Shown here in pieces: positions 7,997-15,990 of a stretch of DNA of 64,000 nucleotides. The stretch's first letter is position 1. The number at the start of each line of letters is the position of its first letter. The stretch lies in NCBI GenBank assembly GCA_964597035.1, contig CAZQWM010000001.1:124001-188000 (forward strand). The letters are read 5' to 3'. The translations under genes were made by a program, and so were the position numbers. The notes under the pieces are model-generated. The model was not told the origin of the DNA. It saw nothing but the letters and a program-made list of their open reading frames with translations, and made no database searches. Source of the stretch: Fen-1362 sp964597035 (GTDB taxonomy: Bacteria > Planctomycetota > Phycisphaerae > Sedimentisphaerales > Anaerobacaceae).

Positions 7997-9493
7997 TCAA
8001 TACGCTCTACGTTCTGTTCGAACGTTGTTTGCAAAATTCACGAAGAAATAGCGCAGGGCGTCGATGGGGTGGTCGTATAGGCCGTCTTTAAGGGGAAGTT
8101 CATCGCCGGTCGGCGTATCGGGATAGTGGTAACAGGTAAGGGCCTCAATAAGCCGGGCACATCTTGGCGAGATGACGAGTCGGCTTTTGCTGTCGCCGGA
8201 GCGGATGGCCCGGCGGATAAGCTCAATACCTTCGGCAATTCCGCTTCGGCGATAGCGGACGTTTATTCCAAGCGAACGCAGTTCACGAACTGCGCTTGTG
8301 CCGGTAACGTCGTTGGCCCCTGCGCCGGCGGGGTCGCAGAAAGTTGCAGAGACGGCTGATTCACCGCCGGGGGTTCGGGTCTGTAACTCTGTTGCGTGGA
8401 CATCGATTGTCGCGCGGGAGCGAACATATTCATCAATGACCCGGACCACACCATCAGTATCGACCTGAATCCACAGGCAGACGAACGGATTTGCGAAGCC
8501 GAAATCGAGCGAGCGATACAAAGGCAGATTCGGGTCGTAATCGACCGGCCGAACGTGCAGGCCATAGTCGAACTGGTCGAAGACGACGTTTTCAAGGTTA
8601 GGTTTGATACAGAGCATCTCGGCCTCGAAGCCGGCGCGACTGGAACGTCGCATCTGAGTAATGCAGTCGTCGATTTTCAGATAGCCGTTTGCCTGCTTTG
8701 CCCTTCCTGCACAATCGCTCCACAACGGGCACTGCGAGCAGCTCCTGTCGGTGCATTTTTCTATCGTTTCCCAGATGCACCATTTGAAGACGGGCGTTGA
8801 GTACTTAGCTGCCGCCGAGACTACCTTTTGCATAAGGCCGTATGGCTTGTGCATTGTGCTGATTGATTCCATAGCGGCGATGATGTGGCCGATTCCGCCT
8901 TCGCTATCGCTACGGCGGACAAGGCTCTGGGTGGTGAATTTCGCGGCGTTAAATACGTCGGAGTCGAAAAGCTCGACTTCGTCGCAGCGGAGCTTCTGGA
9001 TGTGCTGGCCCCGGACGCTTGTGTGCGATTGCGTGAGGACCTCGACGGCTGAATTGTTGATGAATCGACAGCCCGATTTTCGTATTGGGCCTGCCAGAAA
9101 TTTCTCGAAGCCAGCCAGCAGAAAGCCGGTGAGGTATTGATACATTCTGCCCGCTTGGTCTTCCGAGCCGGCTAAGATTCGCACCTGGCAGTCGGGCTTG
9201 AAGATACAGTCCAATAGCGTCGCTACTGCCGCGAGGTCGGTCTTGCCGCCGCCGCGATTGGCCCAAACGACGCAGTCGCCGTTTGCCGGTTTCGGCTCGG
9301 CGAAGTCGCAGATGAAACTGTGCCAGAGATAATCCAGCGGGCTGTTGTGCTCGGGACAGATTGCCTGAGCCGGCACATCCATATTTAGGAATACCTTGAT
9401 GTAGTTTTTCAGGTCAGCTTTGGTTCTTGGCCTGGTTCGTCGCAGCGATTCATACACGCGTGCCGCTGCGGGTGCACTAAGGTCGTCAGTCAT
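7997..9493 (-). CDS. Phage-type terminase large subunit (DNA-packaging motor)
   Basis: 498 residues. ATPase part: Walker A NRGGGKTD (79-86), Walker B KLRCDE (167-172), coupling motif AAMES (206-210). RNase H-fold nuclease part: SLDFGFANP (Asp330), FCDPAGAGAND (Asp387) and YDHPIDALRYF (third Asp). It cuts and pumps DNA into a procapsid. A linker between the domains holds four Cys (247, 252, 255, 261; C-x4-C-x2-C-x5-C), which could bind metal. The start has GGAGG six bases upstream. The gene is intact, yet no portal follows; the portal and capsid genes are 47 kb away on the other strand. The small subunit is about 1.9 kb upstream, beyond rpiB. Confidence 0.93.
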   Translation of the reverse strand: MTDDLSAPAAARVYESLRRTRPRTKADLKNYIKVFLNMDVPAQAICPEHNSPLDYLWHSFICDFAEPKPANGDCVVWANRGGGKTDLAAVATLLDCIFKPDCQVRILAGSEDQAGRMYQYLTGFLLAGFEKFLAGPIRKSGCRFINNSAVEVLTQSHTSVRGQHIQKLRCDEVELFDSDVFNAAKFTTQSLVRRSDSEGGIGHIIAAMESISTMHKPYGLMQKVVSAAAKYSTPVFKWCIWETIEKCTDRSCSQCPLWSDCAGRAKQANGYLKIDDCITQMRRSSRAGFEAEMLCIKPNLENVVFDQFDYGLHVRPVDYDPNLPLYRSLDFGFANPFVCLWIQVDTDGVVRVIDEYVRSRATIDVHATELQTRTPGGESAVSATFCDPAGAGANDVTGTSAVRELRSLGINVRYRRSGIAEGIELIRRAIRSGDSKSRLVISPRCARLIEALTCYHYPDTPTGDELPLKDGLYDHPIDALRYFFVNFANNVRTERRAY

Positions 9494-9514
9494 AGAATAC
9501 CTCCGTAACTAAAG

Positions 9515-9601
9515 TTAGGCGGATAAATCCTCCACAGGCGGATAAAAGTGGTGCATTTGATATTAATTTGATAGCATAGAGTCTTTGGACTTGTCCGCCT
9601 G
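9515..9601. repeat. Three copies of an 11-base GGCGGATAA motif between terL and the methyltransferase gene
   Basis: TTAGGCGGATAA (9515-9526) and CAGGCGGATAA (9535-9545) are direct copies; TTGTCCGCCTG (9591-9601) is the inverted copy with one change. They span the divergent intergenic region and could be an operator. CTTGTCCGCC also occurs (reverse complement) inside a REP-like repeat at 58720-58729, so it may be just dispersed repeat sequence. Confidence 0.4.
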
Positions 9602-9629
9602 CGGCTGAATGGATTCGAAGGAGTCATAT

Positions 9630-10427
9630 ATGGAGAAGCTCGGCATTTCGGTTCAATCGCCCCCGGAGCACAAAGGAATCGCTGAAAAGCTCTCGCTGTT
9701 TCGTCATAACTATAGAAACTTCATCGAGGGTCTGGGAATTTTAGGGGAGTTCTTTTCGAAAATCCCTTGTGATGAACCGGCCGGCCAGGGACAGGCGTCT
9801 GTGCCTTATTGGTCGAACAGCTACCTGCCGCCGGGCGACGCCATCGCCCTGTGCGGATTCTTGGTCAAATATAATCCTGTCATTTATATGGAAGTCGGCT
9901 CCGGCAATTCCACGAAATATGCAAGGAGAGTCATTTCACATTTCAACCTTAGAACAAAAATTATTTCAATCGACCCCAAGCCCCGGGCCGAAATCGACTT
10001 GCTGTGTGATGAAGTCGTCAGGGCACCACTTCAGATGGTTCCCGTAGGAGTATTTCAGAAGCTTTGCAAAGATAACATCTTATTTGTCGATGGTTCGCAC
10101 AGGTGTGAGCAAAACTCGGATGTTACATATATGTTTCTGGAGGTTCTGCCGAAAATCAAGCCGGGGGTCATATTGCATTTCCACGATATTTTTTGGCCTC
10201 GCGATTACCCCGACAGGTGGGCGGACCGCCTTTACAACGAACAATATATGCTTGGAGTTTTGCTTCTTTTTGGCTGCGGCTACGAGATTTTATATGCCGC
10301 CTCATTTGCCGGCAGAGACCCCGAATTAAGGCAGGAGTTTGAAGCAGTTCTCCAGCCGTTCCTACCCCAGATGTGTACGTGCGGCGGCGGTTCACTCTGG
10401 ATGAAACTGAATGCGGGTTCTTCTTAA
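9630..10427 (+). CDS. Class I SAM-dependent methyltransferase-like protein (Methyltransf_24 type)
   Basis: 265 residues from the ATG at 9630, chosen because AAGGAG (9618-9623) sits six bases before it; an in-frame ATG at 9609 lacks one. Rossmann features: YMEVGSGNSTKYARR (SAM-binding glycine loop), IISIDPKP (acidic residue after strand 2), ILFVDGSHRCEQNSDV and GVILHFHDIFWP, as in the methyltransferase group often found with polysaccharide or small-molecule loci. The substrate cannot be read from the sequence. It is the only plus-strand gene inside the minus-strand terminase region, divergent from terL. Confidence 0.75.
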   Translation: MEKLGISVQSPPEHKGIAEKLSLFRHNYRNFIEGLGILGEFFSKIPCDEPAGQGQASVPYWSNSYLPPGDAIALCGFLVKYNPVIYMEVGSGNSTKYARRVISHFNLRTKIISIDPKPRAEIDLLCDEVVRAPLQMVPVGVFQKLCKDNILFVDGSHRCEQNSDVTYMFLEVLPKIKPGVILHFHDIFWPRDYPDRWADRLYNEQYMLGVLLLFGCGYEILYAASFAGRDPELRQEFEAVLQPFLPQMCTCGGGSLWMKLNAGSS

Positions 10428-10465
10428 GCTTTCCACTTCTAAATCTTAATAAGAAACCGGCGATG

Positions 10466-10897
10466 TTACTCTACGTCGATTTTTTGGATGCGGGTCAGGT
10501 GTCGGCCGGCGTCAAATGGTGTGGCAAGCCAAAGCTCGACAATCTCAATGGCCTCATCGAGGGCCATCATCCGCTCGCCTAACGAGAGCACATTTGCGTC
10601 GTTATGGGCCCGGCTGAGACGTGCCGAGCGCAGGTCCCAGGCGATGGCGCAGCGGATGCCTTTGACCCTGTTTGCGGTGATTGCCTCGCCGTTGCCTGAG
10701 CCGCCGAGGACGATGCCTCGCTCGTATTTACCTGCTGCTACGGCCTTTGCCACCGGTCTTATGAAGTCCGGATAATCGCACGAGGCCTCCGAGTAGGTGC
10801 CGAAGTCCTTAACCTCATGGCCTTTCTCAGTGAGCCAATTTTTGATTTGTTCTTTGTATTTGAACCCTGCGTGGTCCGAGCCAATCGCTATCTTCAT
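10466..10897 (-). CDS. rpiB: Ribose-5-phosphate isomerase B (actinobacterial-like active site)
   Basis: 143 residues from the ATG at 10897, which has AAGGAG six bases upstream; the open frame to 10936 is only leader. It interconverts ribose 5-phosphate and ribulose 5-phosphate. MKIAIGSDHAGFKYKE and DFGTYSEASCDYPDF are typical RpiB. The active-site loop is VLGGSGNGEAITANRVKG, in which the Cys of the E. coli type is replaced, as in mycobacterial RpiB where a Glu acts as base. It lies between the two terminase subunit genes on the same strand and is an ordinary metabolic gene. Confidence 0.93.
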   Translation of the reverse strand: MKIAIGSDHAGFKYKEQIKNWLTEKGHEVKDFGTYSEASCDYPDFIRPVAKAVAAGKYERGIVLGGSGNGEAITANRVKGIRCAIAWDLRSARLSRAHNDANVLSLGERMMALDEAIEIVELWLATPFDAGRHLTRIQKIDVE

Positions 10898-11011
10898 CGT
10901 CGTCTCCTTTGCGTCACAGGATGACAAATTTTGCATCGTTTCTTAAAGTGGGCAATTATACCTCCGTTCACCCATCGGCTCAAATAGCTGGTTTTATTTT
11001 CGTCGCGGGTG

Positions 11012-11041
11012 TTAACGCTTGGGTCAAAAATGGCTTATACT
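11012..11041 (+). promoter_or_regulatory. Promoter-like site of candidate small RNA 4
   Basis: TTAACG (11012-11017), 18-base spacer, TATACT (11036-11041). The -10 region TATACTTTATA is identical to that of the next unit at 11249. Confidence 0.45.
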
Positions 11042-11047
11042 TTATAC

Positions 11048-11140
11048 AGAGGGGGTTAAGCAGCTTTTTAAGAGAGACGAGGCCTGAAAAGCGAGGGTGA
11101 GATTAGGGCTCTCGTCTCTCTTCTGTTATTATTTGGCCCC
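11048..11140 (+). ncRNA. Candidate small RNA 4 with a 12-bp perfect stem
   Basis: Just after the promoter-like site, AAGAGAGACGAG (11070-11081) and CTCGTCTCTCTT (11111-11122) form a perfect 12-bp stem with a 29-base loop. A weak T-rich stretch (TTATTATTT) follows; no strong U-run is seen, so the 3' end is a guess. No ORF with a ribosome site is present. Confidence 0.4.
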
Positions 11141-11226
11141 GCCTGAACTATGTCACCATCCTCCCTATCAGTGCGTTGCTCATTTATTGGTCAATTCAAA
11201 AGCTCAATAACTTAGGCAAGGCGGTT

Positions 11227-11254
11227 TTGCATTCGTAAAAACCTGACGTATACT
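11227..11254 (+). promoter_or_regulatory. sigma70-like promoter of candidate small RNA 5
   Basis: TTGCAT (11227-11232), 16-base spacer, TATACT (11249-11254), with TATACTTTATA shared with the site at 11036. Confidence 0.55.
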
Positions 11255-11260
11255 TTATAT

Positions 11261-11383
11261 GGAAAAAGACCCGGCGCCGGGTTTGGGGCGTTATGTAGCA
11301 GTCAGCGGACGACCAAGCTTATTAAGCCAGACCGCCCGGCAAGTTATTGCGAACCCTAAAGGGGCGTGTGTCTGGCTTTTTTT
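11261..11383 (+). ncRNA. Candidate small RNA 5, antisense-facing the terS end
   Basis: About 120 nt. A GC hairpin ACCCGGCGCCGGGT (11269-11282) lies near the 5' end. The 3' end is a terminator with AAGCCAGAC (11324-11332)/GTCTGGCTT (11370-11378), extended inside by CGCCC/GGGCG, then seven T (11377-11383). The T-run is only on the plus strand, so it terminates a plus transcript and not the minus-strand terS. Its end overlaps the last bases of terS. Confidence 0.55.
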
Positions 11384-11846
11384 AGTCACTTGTTCCTTGT
11401 TTATCATCGCTCGCAAGCGCGGTTAACAGTTTACTGGCAGTTTCCGGTTCAAGCTCAGGCACGTCCTGCATCGATTCCGCCTGCGCGGCAGAGGGCTGTT
11501 TTGGCTCTGTGCCGGCCCGCAGATGGTTGATGATGTCGAGGCAGGCCTTACGGGCCGTTTCCTGGTTTTCGGATTCGGTAAGCCCAACAAGCTTCGCAGC
11601 CGCGACAGCGGCATAGCGTGCGAGGATTAGCTCGCCCTGTCGATACGCTGCCTCCATCCTTCTGTCGAAGGCGGCGCTGAAAGCGACGCCGGCCAGCCAC
11701 TTGTCGTATAGCCGGCGGTCGATATTGTGCTTTTGCAGCACCTGCTGCTCGTCCAGCTCGCCTGCGAACAGGTCCTCAATCACTGCCTGTTGTCTTTTGG
11801 TGAGCTTTGCGGGACCGCTGTCTGTAATTATTTTTGAATGTGACAT
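11382..11846 (-). CDS. Terminase small subunit-like DNA-binding protein
   Basis: 154 residues. The first 60 residues read KLTKRQQAVIEDLFAGELDEQQVLQKHNIDRRLYDKWLAG, a helix-turn-helix of the kind seen in phage small terminases that recognise packaging sites. A helical middle (FDRRMEAAYRQGELILARYAAVAAAKLV) could drive oligomerisation, and the C-terminus is acidic and disordered (EPKQPSAAQAESMQDVPELEPE). GGAGAT lies 6-7 bases before the ATG. Position upstream of terL on the same strand supports the call, although rpiB stands between them. Confidence 0.7.
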   Translation of the reverse strand: MSHSKIITDSGPAKLTKRQQAVIEDLFAGELDEQQVLQKHNIDRRLYDKWLAGVAFSAAFDRRMEAAYRQGELILARYAAVAAAKLVGLTESENQETARKACLDIINHLRAGTEPKQPSAAQAESMQDVPELEPETASKLLTALASDDKQGTSD

Positions 11847-11929
11847 TTATAAATCTCCAGTGCGACAGGATAGTTGCTCTTTGCCGGCGAGTCGTTGGGA
11901 TTGAAAGCCCGAACAGGTAACGGCCTGTT

Positions 11930-12994
11930 TTATTCCTTGGACCCCGTCTTTGGTGACAGATGGACAAGAGACTGGCCTTTTCTGGTTTTGATACCGAGAG
12001 ATTTCAGAAATCGCTCGCGCACGAGCCGCTCCAGGCGCGCACGTTGGGGCGCCGATTGTTCATCTGTATGTAACGATATCTGCCCTCCCGCCATAGTTGC
12101 GTGACCTCCGCCGGTGCCGAGCCGACGCACTATATTCCGGACGACATTACCCGCGTCGAGCCGTTTGTCCTGGGTGCGAAGAGAGATGAGTAGCTGGTCA
12201 TTGTAAAAGCCGTAGCACATTGCCCAGTCAACCTCCTCGTGCCTTAGCAGAAGGTCGGCTACTTCCCCAATCATATCAGGATTGTCAATATCTCCGATGC
12301 CGCAAATCAGGCAATGCTCGTAAAGCTCCGTATTAGCCAGAGCCGTTGTGAGCATTTGATAGTAGGCCGAAGGCACCCTTCCCTGCTGAATCTGGCTGAG
12401 CATTCTTTTGTTTGCCAGCGGATACAGTGCTTCCATTGCCTCGATGTCCGCCTGAGTGGATTCTCTTCCGAGGTCCTGGGTGTCGGACCTGATTCCGTAA
12501 AGCAGGGCCGTTGCAGTTGGTGTTTCCGGGGTAATTTGGGCCGCGGAAAGATATTCCCATAGAATAGTTGAGGTATCGCCATAGTGCTTGCGAATATCCG
12601 TGAAAGCGGCACTGCAGCTCGCTTTTCTGGCGGGATGATGGTCGATGATAATATCCGGCGTAACTTCGGCCGGCAAAGGGTTGTTCCCGGTTGCCGGCTG
12701 TGTATCTATCAGGGCGATAAGATCGAAGTTTTTATCCCTAATCTCGTCGAAAGAATGAAATTTAAATCCCAGATAATGGGCCAGCTCACGGTTCTCCGCC
12801 CGACCAATCGCGCCACCGTAGGCAAAGCTGCAGTTTATGCCGGCGGTTTTGTTGGCAAGTTCCTTAAGGGCGCATGATGCGGCAATGGCATCAGGGTCCG
12901 GGTTGTTCTGCATTACTATCAGCAGTGAATTTTTGCCCGCCCAGAGGGCCCTGAGTTTTTCCCATCTCCTGTGTGTTTGGCTTTGTTTGGTCAT
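11930..12994 (-). CDS. nrnA: DHH/DHHA1 phosphoesterase, bifunctional oligoribonuclease and PAP phosphatase type
   Basis: 354 residues. The DHH domain has MQNNPDPDAIAASCAL (metal ligands), ALIDTQP and IIIDHHPARKA; the C-terminal DHHA1 domain ends with GGGHATMAGGQI. The family degrades 2-5-mer RNA to mononucleotides and hydrolyses 3'-phosphoadenosine 5'-phosphate. It lies between the DUF1376-like gene (117 bases upstream) and terS, same strand, so it could be transcribed with the phage-derived genes, but it looks like a normal chromosomal housekeeping gene. Confidence 0.88.
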   Translation of the reverse strand: MTKQSQTHRRWEKLRALWAGKNSLLIVMQNNPDPDAIAASCALKELANKTAGINCSFAYGGAIGRAENRELAHYLGFKFHSFDEIRDKNFDLIALIDTQPATGNNPLPAEVTPDIIIDHHPARKASCSAAFTDIRKHYGDTSTILWEYLSAAQITPETPTATALLYGIRSDTQDLGRESTQADIEAMEALYPLANKRMLSQIQQGRVPSAYYQMLTTALANTELYEHCLICGIGDIDNPDMIGEVADLLLRHEEVDWAMCYGFYNDQLLISLRTQDKRLDAGNVVRNIVRRLGTGGGHATMAGGQISLHTDEQSAPQRARLERLVRERFLKSLGIKTRKGQSLVHLSPKTGSKE

Positions 12995-13111
12995 TGTATT
13001 TATAGAGGGTATTTTTCTTGTGCCACAGGTCTTATTGAAAGCCCAAGTGTAGCGATTGATGCCGTTAAATCATAATCTTTTTCCCATTTTTTCCATATCA
13101 CTTACTGGCGT

Positions 13112-13927
13112 TTAGCCAGAAGGTGCTCTGTGGTTTTCGCAAGAGCCGTTGCGTGGTGTTGTTGCACCGGTGCCGATGCTTTTTGTCAGGTTCGCAATTG
13201 AACGCGGCGGGCAAACGCCGGAGCCGGGGGAGTAGCCCAGTTCTTTTTTCAATCTTGCCATAAGTGCCGCGGCGGGATTGCGGCAGGCGGCAACCTCTCT
13301 GGCGATATCCAGCACGCGGGCATAAATCTGCTCATCGAACCTGCCCCGCACAATCTCTTCGGCCAGCCAGCGGGTAACGTTGTGAAAGCAGGTGCGGTCG
13401 GATTGATTCATCGGACGAATAATCTTTGTCAGGGCGTCGTGAAACAGAAGCGAATTAGCCCGAACCGGAGCCGAAGAAGAGAGAAATTGACTGTCCGTAT
13501 TCGTATTCGAGCTCGGAATATCTTTATCTTTCCTTTCGGTTACATTTCCTTTACTTTCCTTTACGGTGGTTTCGTCACTGGTTGCGTTATGGCTTTGCCA
13601 TCTCTTTTGCGCACCTTTAACTCCCGCGGAACGCCTGGCTTGCGCGAAGCGTCTGGCCCTGGCGAGTTTTTTTGTGACCATTTTGTGGCTGATTGTGTCG
13701 CCCTTTACGACGAATTTGCCCCTGATTTGCTGCCAGATTTTCTCGAAGTCATCGCATCGGAACATTGTGCTCATCCTGTCGATGTCGAGCTTCATTCGTC
13801 CGCCGTTGCAAAACAGATACAGCATAAGCGTCAGATAGACGCCCCGCTCAGAGACGGTCATCATCTGGAAATCCGGCTCTGCGATAATCGCCTCCGGCTC
13901 GAGCTGAACGTATCTTATCTTCGCCAT
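13112..13927 (-). CDS. Phage replication-type protein (DUF1376/YdaU-like N-terminus)
   Basis: 271 residues. The N-terminal winged-helix-like part has EPDFQMMTVSERGVYLTLMLYLF, CNGGRMKLDIDRM and RRSAGVKGAQKRWQS, the pattern of DUF1376/YdaU proteins that act as replication initiators or helicase-loader partners in phages. A low-complexity middle (SSNTNTDSQFLSSS) and a C-terminal helical domain follow. It starts 2 bases after the ParB-like gene stops, so it belongs to the five-gene operon beginning at 16407. Replication function is from family resemblance only. Confidence 0.65.
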   Translation of the reverse strand: MAKIRYVQLEPEAIIAEPDFQMMTVSERGVYLTLMLYLFCNGGRMKLDIDRMSTMFRCDDFEKIWQQIRGKFVVKGDTISHKMVTKKLARARRFAQARRSAGVKGAQKRWQSHNATSDETTVKESKGNVTERKDKDIPSSNTNTDSQFLSSSAPVRANSLLFHDALTKIIRPMNQSDRTCFHNVTRWLAEEIVRGRFDEQIYARVLDIAREVAACRNPAAALMARLKKELGYSPGSGVCPPRSIANLTKSIGTGATTPRNGSCENHRAPSG

Positions 13928-13929
13928 TG

Positions 13930-14583
13930 TTATTCCTCCGACTTGTCCTGCTGCGGCCTTTCCAGAAAATGTTCTGCGATTTTTGCAATCGCCGCGGCCC
14001 GCCTCTGTGCCTTCGTTTGTTTGTATGAACCCCCAACATAAAGCTGGGGGCTTATTTCGGCAATTGCCTTTTCGACAATCTCCTGCTGTTGCTTTGTTAC
14101 GAAGAACACAAGCGGAATCGCGAATTGCTCGGCATCCGCTTTTTTGATGACGCCTGTAAGTTTAAGGTCGCACAGCCGGTCAATCTGCTTTGCCGTCCGG
14201 GGCAGTATCTTTGACAATTCAAGTGAGCCGAAACGCTGTCTTAGCTGTTTGAGTAGTTCGATTTTTTTTAGCGGCACGTCACTGCCGCACAGCCGATTCA
14301 GTGTTGCAAGCAATACACCGGTCTGCTCGTCATCGACATCCCAGACGACGCAGTCGGCCACTTCTTTGCCAAGCTGCTTAAGGGCCTTTACACGATGATG
14401 GCCGTTGATAATCTCGAATTGGCCCTTTCTTTTAGGATGCCGCCTGACAACGATTGGCTCATACAGTCCGGTCCGCTCGATATTGCGAACCAGCTTCCTG
14501 AACGTCGCATCACTCATCACGTTCGGGTTGTCAGGATGAGGGACGAGCTTGCTTATCGCGATTGCCTTTGTGCCGTTAGCCAT
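13930..14583 (-). CDS. ParB/Srx-like nuclease-fold protein
   Basis: 217 residues. N-terminal ParB N-domain: ISKLVPHPDNPN, then LVRNIERTGLYEPIVVR and the signature INGHHRVKALKQLG (about 60-73). A helical, HTH-like domain follows (LELSKILPRTAKQIDRLCDLKL). In phages such stand-alone ParB-like proteins occur near terminase or DNA-modification genes, whereas chromosomal ParB pairs with ParA; no parA or parS-like site is seen here. It is adjacent (no gap) to the GNAT-fold gene. Confidence 0.8.
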   Translation of the reverse strand: MANGTKAIAISKLVPHPDNPNVMSDATFRKLVRNIERTGLYEPIVVRRHPKRKGQFEIINGHHRVKALKQLGKEVADCVVWDVDDEQTGVLLATLNRLCGSDVPLKKIELLKQLRQRFGSLELSKILPRTAKQIDRLCDLKLTGVIKKADAEQFAIPLVFFVTKQQQEIVEKAIAEISPQLYVGGSYKQTKAQRRAAAIAKIAEHFLERPQQDKSEE

Positions 14584-15315
14584 CTAAATCCTCGGCTCGA
14601 TATCGGGATTTTTCCAGAAGTAATAGACTGGCCGGTCGGTTAGCTTACTCAGGATAAACCTTGTGCGTTCGATGCCCGGCTGCGTAAGTCGTCTCTTGCC
14701 GTAGCCCTGCAAAAACAGCGACATTTCCCGTTCGATGAAATCGACCCTGGGCCATCGTAGCTCATCGATTCTCTGCTGGACAAACTGCGGGTCGATAAGC
14801 TCTCTTTCGCAAATACCGGTGGCGTCGAAGGCCTCGATGAGCCGAACGCACGCCGCCGATGCCGGCGCATCGAAGCGTGTCATACCGGCCTTTTCGAAGA
14901 AGGGATTTACCCTGCCCATTACGGCAAGTGCCTCGACGAATGCGACGTTGGTTAACGGCATTGTTTCGCGGACGAGCTTTGCCGCCAGGCCGAGCGAGCG
15001 AAACCTCGGCTCGATGATTACCCTGCTGATTGTGCGGACGTTTTTGCCGATAATTTTCAGACGGGTGCATCTGTCCAGTCCGGCGAACAGCCCCCCTGCC
15101 GCGACGTTTCTCAGTTGCGCCCCTGCTGCCGGCATCGAATAGACAATCACGCCGACTGTATGGAGATTTTCAGCCGTGCGAAATCGGCCCTTAAGTTTGA
15201 AGATAGCGGCATAAGGCCCTAACCGCCCTTCTCGATAATGATATTGTGAAAGCGACTCATAGTCACTTTTGCTGGCTTCGACAATCTCGAGACTTTTTGT
15301 AACGCTGCAGCTCAT
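14584..15315 (-). CDS. GNAT-fold acyltransferase-like protein, partner of an ABC ATPase (COG2401-like half)
   Basis: 243 residues. The acyl-CoA-binding motif A is SRVIIEPRFRSLGLAAKLVRE (R-x-x-G-x-A type), preceded by beta strands; NPFFEKAGMTRFD fits the end of the fold. An N-terminal YHYRE (about 24-28) is a notable aromatic/His cluster. Its gene overlaps the ABC ATPase stop by four bases. COG2401 is an ABC ATPase fused to an acetyltransferase; here the two parts are separate but coupled genes. Mu Mom, a DNA-adenine modifier, is also of this superfold, so DNA modification is one possible role, unproven. Confidence 0.65.
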   Translation of the reverse strand: MSCSVTKSLEIVEASKSDYESLSQYHYREGRLGPYAAIFKLKGRFRTAENLHTVGVIVYSMPAAGAQLRNVAAGGLFAGLDRCTRLKIIGKNVRTISRVIIEPRFRSLGLAAKLVRETMPLTNVAFVEALAVMGRVNPFFEKAGMTRFDAPASAACVRLIEAFDATGICERELIDPQFVQQRIDELRWPRVDFIEREMSLFLQGYGKRRLTQPGIERTRFILSKLTDRPVYYFWKNPDIEPRI

Positions 15316-15986
15316 CTTCTGTCTTTATAAGTAACTTCCGCCGGTCCGGTGAAGTATTTGACGACCAGGACATCCGGCTGCAAGTCGGCCAGGATATCTT
15401 CGTGACTTGATGCGAGAAAGAAAGTTACGTTGTTTCGTTTTGCGAACCTGCGAACGTTATAAGCAATAACTGCTGCTGTGATGCGGTCCAGGGTGCTGCA
15501 AAACTCGTCGGCAAAGATAAACCAGCCGGCCTTGACCAGCGAAAGAGCGCTGGCCAGGCGAAATCTGTATTTTTGTCCCTCGCTGAGGTTCGCGGGCGCA
15601 GTGAGGATACAAAAGACGTCGCTCAGGCCGGCGGCGCCCAAAAGCGATAGTGCGTTAATCATCGTCGTATTTTGCGAAGGCGGCCGGCCGACGCAGTCGA
15701 TAACGGCCCTGTCATCGGGTAAATTAATCTCGTCTATATTGATTCGCTCCTCGGCCGGTATCGCGTTTTGCAGCTCACGCAGCAGAACGCTTTTGCCCGC
15801 CCCCGAAGGCCCGGTGATATAAACGATGTCGCCATCACTCACTTCAAGAGTACATTTGTGAATTTGTCGATTGTTCCTGAGCCGTTCGGTATTGACGCCG
15901 AACATCCGCATCACCATCGATACTCTGTCGGTGATGGGCAACTGGTTGTCGAATTGTTTCGATACTGATAGTCGTCGCATCGGCAT
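15312..15986 (-). CDS. Soluble ABC-type ATPase of the COG2401 kind
   Basis: 224 residues and no membrane segments. Walker A GPSGAGKSVLL (about 54-64), signature LSEGQKYRFRLA, Walker B WFIFADEF, D-loop CSTLDRITA, switch His in ASSHEDI. DEFCSTLDR followed by HEDILADLQPD is the pattern I know from COG2401 ATPases rather than transporters; a spacer EINLPDDRAVIDCVGRP lies where a Q-loop should be. No permease is nearby. It is the second gene of the operon starting at 16407, four bases after the HTH gene, and overlaps the GNAT gene. Confidence 0.8.
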   Translation of the reverse strand: MPMRRLSVSKQFDNQLPITDRVSMVMRMFGVNTERLRNNRQIHKCTLEVSDGDIVYITGPSGAGKSVLLRELQNAIPAEERINIDEINLPDDRAVIDCVGRPPSQNTTMINALSLLGAAGLSDVFCILTAPANLSEGQKYRFRLASALSLVKAGWFIFADEFCSTLDRITAAVIAYNVRRFAKRNNVTFFLASSHEDILADLQPDVLVVKYFTGPAEVTYKDRR

Positions 15987-15990
15987 TTTT

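Noticed and set aside
9515..9601. Confident operator for terL and the methyltransferase gene
   Set aside because: The core CTTGTCCGCC also occurs in a REP-like element at 58720, so the copies may simply be dispersed repeat; given as a repeat with low confidence.
13930..14583. Chromosome partitioning ParB
   Set aside because: No ParA gene and no parS-like palindrome are nearby; the ParB domain here fits phage-type stand-alone proteins.
14584..15315. Direct call of a Mom-type DNA modification enzyme
   Set aside because: The GNAT motif A is visible but no Mom-specific signature can be confirmed by eye; kept as a hypothesis only.
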